A stretch of DNA of 64,000 bases from Tessaracoccus aquimaris (GTDB taxonomy: Bacteria > Actinomycetota > Actinomycetes > Propionibacteriales > Propionibacteriaceae), in assembly GCF_001997345.1 (NCBI RefSeq), contig NZ_CP019606.1:2790001-2854000 (forward strand). Reading direction: 5' to 3'. The notes beneath the pieces were generated by a model. It searched no databases, was not told the DNA's origin, and worked only from the letters and a program-made list of their open reading frames with translations. Positions 60,180 through 64,000 of the stretch are shown here, piece after piece. Each line of letters starts with the position of its first letter. The first letter of the stretch is position 1. Position numbers and translations under genes: made by a program.

Positions 60180-60824
60180 TCAGTCGAGGATCGTGACGAT
60201 CAGGTCGGCGCGATCCTTGGTCGCGTCGACCCGGTCGGCCGTCGCCTGGTCGACCCGCAGCACCCAGTCGCGCGCGTGTTCCTCATCGTCGCCGTGGCCC
60301 AGCCTGCGGTCGAGCAGCCGACCCTGCCGAACGTCGGTCGGCAGGTCGAGGAACCACACCTCGTCGACCAGGTCCTTCACCAGTTCCCAGCCGCCGGTGG
60401 GCTGCAGCAGGTAGGTGCCCTCGGTGACGACGAGCGGCACGTCGCGCGGGACGGCGATGGCGCTGCCGATGCTCGTCTCGATCTCCCGGTCGAAGCGCGG
60501 TGCGTAGGTGATCGCCTCTTCCGCCGCCACGAGCCTGCGGAGCATGGCCAGGTAGCCGTCGACGTCGAACGTGTCGGGCGCACCCTTGTCCTCGCGGCGG
60601 CCCCGCGAGAGCAGGATCGGGTTGTCGAGGTGGAAGCCGTCCATCCCGGCGACCACCACCTGGTCGCCCAGGCCGCGTTCGATGGCCTCACAGAGGGTCG
60701 ACTTGCCCGCGCCGGGTGAACCGACGATGGCCAGCACCCTGCGCCGACCAGGCACGATCATGGCTCGGACCCGCTCGACGACCTCGTCGATCGTGGCCGT
60801 GATCCGTCGTGGTGTCTGTGACAA
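60180..60824 (-). CDS. P-loop nucleoside/sugar kinase (uridine kinase-like, FrcK-type)
   Basis: A 214-residue kinase of the phosphoribulokinase/uridine kinase/pantothenate kinase superfamily. Walker A VGSPGAGKST near 35-44; GMDGFHLDN (substrate Asp) near 60; RGRREDKGAPDTFD lid-like stretch; EGTYLL Walker B-like near 136. Relatives named uridine kinase or fructose-transport kinase (FrcK) differ in substrate, which cannot be chosen here. TTG start at 60824 with GGAAGGGG upstream and a TAGGCT -10 near 60851-60856 (minus strand). Confidence 0.8.
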   Translation of the reverse strand: MSQTPRRITATIDEVVERVRAMIVPGRRRVLAIVGSPGAGKSTLCEAIERGLGDQVVVAGMDGFHLDNPILLSRGRREDKGAPDTFDVDGYLAMLRRLVAAEEAITYAPRFDREIETSIGSAIAVPRDVPLVVTEGTYLLQPTGGWELVKDLVDEVWFLDLPTDVRQGRLLDRRLGHGDDEEHARDWVLRVDQATADRVDATKDRADLIVTILD

Positions 60825-60920
60825 GGCGTTGCCCCTTCCGCGTCAGCCCAAGCCTAGGGGTGGGGCTGGCCCGACATCGGGTTGGCCGGGCAGCGGGATG
60901 GGGGCGGGACGTCCACCGCG

Positions 60921-60926
60921 TAGCGT
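60921..60926 (+). promoter_or_regulatory. -10 element of the NarL-type kinase gene
   Basis: TAGCGT, then 7 nt, then ATG at 60934; leaderless transcript likely. Confidence 0.5.
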
Positions 60927-60933
60927 CAGACCC

Positions 60934-62256
60934 ATGACATTTGACGACGTCGACCGCGACACTGGTCCTGTGCTCGACACCACCAGCCAGCCCACCGGCC
61001 CCTCGCGCCGCACGAGGCGCGGTGTGATGGGCCGACTGGCCGCCGACACCGGCTACGTGCTGCTGACCCTGCCCCTCGCCGTGGCGGCGTTCGTCACCGT
61101 GTTCACGCTCATCGCCGTCGGCATCTCCACGGTCATCGTGTGGGTTGGACTCCCGATCATGGTCGCGGGCTTGTTCGCCGCCCGCGGCTTCGCGACGGCC
61201 GAGCGCCAGCGCCTCAACAAGCTCAACGGGACCCCGATCCCGCGGGGAGCGTATCCGCCAGCGCCCGGCGACACAGGGGCCCTCGCCACCAGGTTGTGGC
61301 CCCTTCGGCAGGCGCAATACTGGCTCGACGCGTTGTGGACCATCGTCGGCTTCGTCACCGGACTTCTCGCGTGGTGCGTCTCGGTCGTCTGGTACGCCGC
61401 GGTCCTCGGCGGCCTCACCTACTGGATGTGGCAGGGCTTCCTCCCTGAAGGCAACCAAGGCTTGGCCGAACTGCTCGGCATCGGCGGCCGCCTCGGCGAC
61501 ACCATCATCAACACCGCCTTCGGCCTCATCGCGCTCGTCACCCTTCCATGGGTGATTCGGGGCGCCGCATGGGTTCACGCGGCTCCGGCCGACCTCCTCC
61601 TGAACTCGCAGGCCTCCCTCCGGCAGGAGATCGACACCGAGCGAGCCACCCGGCTCGCGCACCAGGACGCCGAGGCGACCGCCCTGCGCCGATTCGAGCG
61701 CGACATTCACGACGGCCCGCAACAGCGACTGGTCAGGCTGAGCATGGATCTCGGACGGGCGAGGAAGCAGTTGGCCGACGATCCCGAGAGGGCGGCGGCG
61801 ACCATCGACTCCGCGCTTCAGCAGGCCCGCGATACCGTGGACGAACTGCGCTCGCTGACCCGCGGGATCGCTCCTCCGCTGCTCGTGGACCGCGGGCTGC
61901 GGGTCGCGCTCGACGAGGTGGTCAACCGGGCGCCGGTCCCCGTCATGCTGGACTTCGACGTCGAGTCGCCGCTTTCGCCCGCCGTCGAGACCGCCATCTA
62001 CTTCACGGTCTCCGAGGCCCTGACCAACGTCGCGAAGCATTCGCTCGCGCACCGCGCCGAAGTGACGGTCGTCGAGCGCGACGCCGTGCGCCTCGACGTG
62101 ACCGTCAGCGACGACGGGATGGGCGGGGCGCACGAGGCGAAGGGCAGTGGTCTCCGCGGGCTCCGTTCGCGCGTCGAGGGCGTCGGGGGCATCTTCGATG
62201 TCGATTCCCCGACCGGCGGGCCGACAACCCTGACCGCCTCGTTGCCGCTCCTGTGA
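60934..62256 (+). CDS. Sensor histidine kinase, HisKA_3 (NarL/LiaS partner type)
   Basis: A 440-residue membrane kinase. A ~180-residue N-terminal sensor module with paired hydrophobic segments (about 38-85 and 130-215) precedes HisKA_3 with RDIHDGPQQRLVRL (phospho-His 259) and a HATPase_c domain (SEALTNVAKHS, SDDGMGG, GSGLRGLRSRVEGVGG). The four-helix sensor type is typical of envelope-stress kinases in actinobacteria. Co-transcribed with the response regulator 38 bp downstream. Confidence 0.92.
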   Translation: MTFDDVDRDTGPVLDTTSQPTGPSRRTRRGVMGRLAADTGYVLLTLPLAVAAFVTVFTLIAVGISTVIVWVGLPIMVAGLFAARGFATAERQRLNKLNGTPIPRGAYPPAPGDTGALATRLWPLRQAQYWLDALWTIVGFVTGLLAWCVSVVWYAAVLGGLTYWMWQGFLPEGNQGLAELLGIGGRLGDTIINTAFGLIALVTLPWVIRGAAWVHAAPADLLLNSQASLRQEIDTERATRLAHQDAEATALRRFERDIHDGPQQRLVRLSMDLGRARKQLADDPERAAATIDSALQQARDTVDELRSLTRGIAPPLLVDRGLRVALDEVVNRAPVPVMLDFDVESPLSPAVETAIYFTVSEALTNVAKHSLAHRAEVTVVERDAVRLDVTVSDDGMGGAHEAKGSGLRGLRSRVEGVGGIFDVDSPTGGPTTLTASLPLL

Positions 62257-62294
62257 GCTCGGATACCCTGACGGCAGCCAACCGGAGGAGCGCC

Positions 62295-62936
62295 ATGCGG
62301 ATCGTGATCGCGGACGACTCGGCCCTGCTGCGCGAGGGTCTGGTCGCCATCCTCACCGAGGCCGGGCACGAGGTGGTTGCCGCCGTCGCCGACGGCCCAG
62401 CGCTCGTGACCGCGGCGCTCGAGCACCGCCCCGACGTGTGTGTGGTCGACGTGCGGATGCCGCCGTCGCACACCGATGAGGGGCTGCGGGCCGCCGTCGA
62501 GGTCCGTCGCACCTGGCCGGAGGCTGCGCTGATGGTGCTGAGCCAGTACGTGGAGGTGTCCTATTTCGACGATCTGGCCGCCTCGGGCGACGGTGGTCTC
62601 GGCTACCTGTTGAAGGACCGGGTCAGCGAGATCGACGACTTTCTCACGGCCCTCGCGACCGTGGCGTCCGGGGGCAGCATCCTGGACCCGCTGGTGGTGC
62701 GGCAGTTGATGGGACGCCGCAGTGACCCGATCGCGACGCTCACCCCGCGCGAACGCGAGGTCCTCGCGTCGATGGCAGAGGGCCACACCAACGCGCGGAT
62801 CGCCGAGTCGCTGGTGGTGACGGAGGGAGCAGTCGAGAAGCACACACAGCGGATCTTCGCGAAGCTCGGCCTGGCGCCCGACGACGGCGCGCACCGTCGG
62901 GTCACCGCTGTGGTGTCCTACCTGCGTGCCCGCTGA
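62295..62936 (+). CDS. NarL/FixJ-family response regulator
   Basis: A 213-residue regulator: receiver domain (1-120) with D7/D8, phosphoacceptor D52 in VVDVRMPP and Lys in LLKDRV; LuxR-type helix-turn-helix (about 150-213) with LTPREREVLASMAEGHTNARIAE and VEKHTQRIFAKLGL. GGAGGAG 5 nt before the ATG. Partner of the upstream kinase; targets unknown. Confidence 0.94.
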   Translation: MRIVIADDSALLREGLVAILTEAGHEVVAAVADGPALVTAALEHRPDVCVVDVRMPPSHTDEGLRAAVEVRRTWPEAALMVLSQYVEVSYFDDLAASGDGGLGYLLKDRVSEIDDFLTALATVASGGSILDPLVVRQLMGRRSDPIATLTPREREVLASMAEGHTNARIAESLVVTEGAVEKHTQRIFAKLGLAPDDGAHRRVTAVVSYLRAR

Positions 62937-62942
62937 CGAGGC

Positions 62943-63023
62943 CTCGAGCAGTTCCGTAGGTCGTTGCGGAGAGTTGCCGTCTTGAACGATCCAGGGCCGA
63001 ACGATCACCGGATGCTGCTCAAC
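62943..63023. repeat. TTGAGCA dispersed palindromic repeat, copy C (81 bp)
   Basis: Ends CTCGAGCAGT and TGCTGCTCAAC; interior TCGTTGCGG near the left end and CTTGAACGATCC in the centre match copies A and B. It begins 6 nt after the response-regulator stop, between convergent genes. Confidence 0.7.
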
Positions 63024-63070
63024 GCCCGACCCGGCCGCGCGCCCGCCGATCGACGGCGCCGGTCGCCGAA

Positions 63071-64000
63071 TCAGGCAGCGAGCAGTTCGTCCTCGTGGAT
63101 CTCGTCCCTCGACGGCGCCGCGACGCGCTTGCTGCGGTAGCTCTGCAGGCGCAGCGAGTTCTGGACGACCAGCACGCTCGACAGCGACATCGCGGCCGCC
63201 GCGATCAGCGGGTTCAACAGGCCGGCCGCCGCGATCGGGACCGCTGCCATGTTGTAGGCGAAGGCCCAGATCAGGTTGGTCTTGATGGTCTTCAGCGTCT
63301 TGCGAGACAGCCCGACGGCGTCGGCGATCGCGATCAGGTCGTCGCGCACGATGATGATGTCGGCGGCCCGCAGTGCGATGTCGGTGCCGCTGACCACGCC
63401 GAGCCCCAGGTCGGCGGTGGCGAGCGCGATCGAGTCGTTGATGCCGTCGCCGACCATGGCGACGAACTCGCCCTTGGCCTGCAGACCCTCGACGACGGCC
63501 GCCTTCTCCTGCGGCAGCACCTCGGCGATCACCTCGTCCAGGCCGAGTTCGGCGCCGATCCGTTCGCCCGCCTGACGCGAGTCGCCGGTCAGCAGCACCG
63601 TCCTCAGCCCCTGCGCCTTCAGCGCCTGGATCGCCTGCACCGCGTCCGGCTTGATGGTGTCGCTCAGCGCGAGGGAGCCGACGAGCACGCCGTCGAGCGA
63701 CACGAGGGAGACGCTGTCGCCACGATCACGGGCGAGACCGACGGCCTCGACCAGCGCCGCCGGGGCCTCGATCCCCCGCTCGCGGAACAGTTGCGGGTTG
63801 CCGATGACGACCTCGGCGCCGTCGACCGACGCCGAGGCGCCGAGCCCAGGCAGCGTGGCGAAGCCCTCGGCGTCCAGGCGTGGCAGCCTGCGTTCGACGG
63901 CGTCGCGCTCGATGGCCCGGGCGATCGCGTGCTCCGAGCCGCGCTCGACCGCGGCGGCCAGCGCGACGAGACGGTCCTCGTCGATGCCGACGGCGACGAC
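63071..64000 (-). CDS. Copper-type P1B ATPase, C-terminal 309 residues (5' end outside window)
   Basis: The frame is open to the window edge, so the gene is partial. Visible parts: nucleotide-binding domain with GSEHAIARAI (usual SEHP-x-A with Pro replaced by Ala) and GLGASASVDG; P-domain VLLTGDSRQAGERIG and VGDGINDSIALATADLG; final helices NLIWAFAYNMAAVPIAA and AMSLSSVLVVQNSLRL, the N/Y and MSxSS residues of copper-transporting P1B-1 pumps. The DKTGT site, CPC motif and metal-binding domains are upstream of the window. Exports Cu+ from the cytoplasm (family knowledge). Confidence 0.9.
   Translation of the reverse strand, partial: VVAVGIDEDRLVALAAAVERGSEHAIARAIERDAVERRLPRLDAEGFATLPGLGASASVDGAEVVIGNPQLFRERGIEAPAALVEAVGLARDRGDSVSLVSLDGVLVGSLALSDTIKPDAVQAIQALKAQGLRTVLLTGDSRQAGERIGAELGLDEVIAEVLPQEKAAVVEGLQAKGEFVAMVGDGINDSIALATADLGLGVVSGTDIALRAADIIIVRDDLIAIADAVGLSRKTLKTIKTNLIWAFAYNMAAVPIAAAGLLNPLIAAAAMSLSSVLVVQNSLRLQSYRSKRVAAPSRDEIHEDELLAA

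Overview
The window is high-GC, densely coded DNA from an actinobacterium. Many features point to the Propionibacteriaceae (Tessaracoccus-like): a single-chain acetyl/acyl-CoA carboxylase, a chvE-gguAB sugar ABC transporter, HelR/HelD, TANNNT -10 elements directly before start codons, and a compact Tad (Flp-type) pilus locus. The family is an inference; the phylum is clear from composition and gene content. No rRNA, tRNA, CRISPR array or intact mobile element was found.

Layout. (1) 1-5.1 kb: an MFS transporter, then an OmpR-type two-component system (kinase and regulator, minus strand). It is flanked by two small plus-strand surface proteins, one with an Asp-rich tail and one with a Ser-Pro-Xaa repeat tail. 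Both are preceded by near-identical TGAGA/TCTCA operator blocks. (2) 5.2-17 kb: Kup potassium transporter, a 1,834-residue carboxylase (biotin carboxylase, carrier, central region and carboxyltransferase in one chain), a hemerythrin protein, a GNAT, and a HelR-like RNA polymerase-recycling ATPase with a rifamycin-associated element in its promoter. (3) 17-31 kb: CPBP protease, an orphan excisionase-like HTH protein, FAD oxidoreductase, DUF2207-like protein, ABC exporter, SPASM radical SAM maturase, citrate synthase, a DUF6458-like small protein, UMF1 transporter and an unusual membrane-tethered SF2 helicase. (4) 31-36 kb: a scar made of the C-terminal tails of a malate dehydrogenase and an iron alcohol dehydrogenase, then the monosaccharide ABC operon. 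(5) 36-49 kb: two hydrolases, FadD, GNAT, MerR, macrodomain, CtaA-like protein, a CNNM-CNNM-SUKH operon, a frameshifted PRPP synthetase, MFS, zinc alcohol dehydrogenase and a secreted zinc protease. (6) 49.9-57.6 kb: the Tad locus (CpaB, TadZ, TadA, TadB, TadC, pilin, LysM/BTAD protein), sprinkled with DnaA-box-like nonamers. (7) 57.7-64 kb: frameshifted MFS with divergent ArsR regulator, a LacI-family remnant, P-loop kinase, NarL-type two-component system and the 3' part of a copper-type P-ATPase.

Two non-coding repeat families stand out. One is an 81-82 bp element with inverted ends (TTGAGCA...TGCTCAA) present three times. The other is a GTTCGTCGAGCTTGTCGAGACGTCC-type family at three loci, including a 92-bp tandem array. 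Three genes are each broken by loss of one base in a C/G run. Each break restores exactly on adding one base, so these may be sequence errors, real lesions or slippage sites. The best candidates for an undescribed system are the two-component regulon with its paired surface proteins, the membrane-tethered helicase, and the TTGAGCA repeat family.
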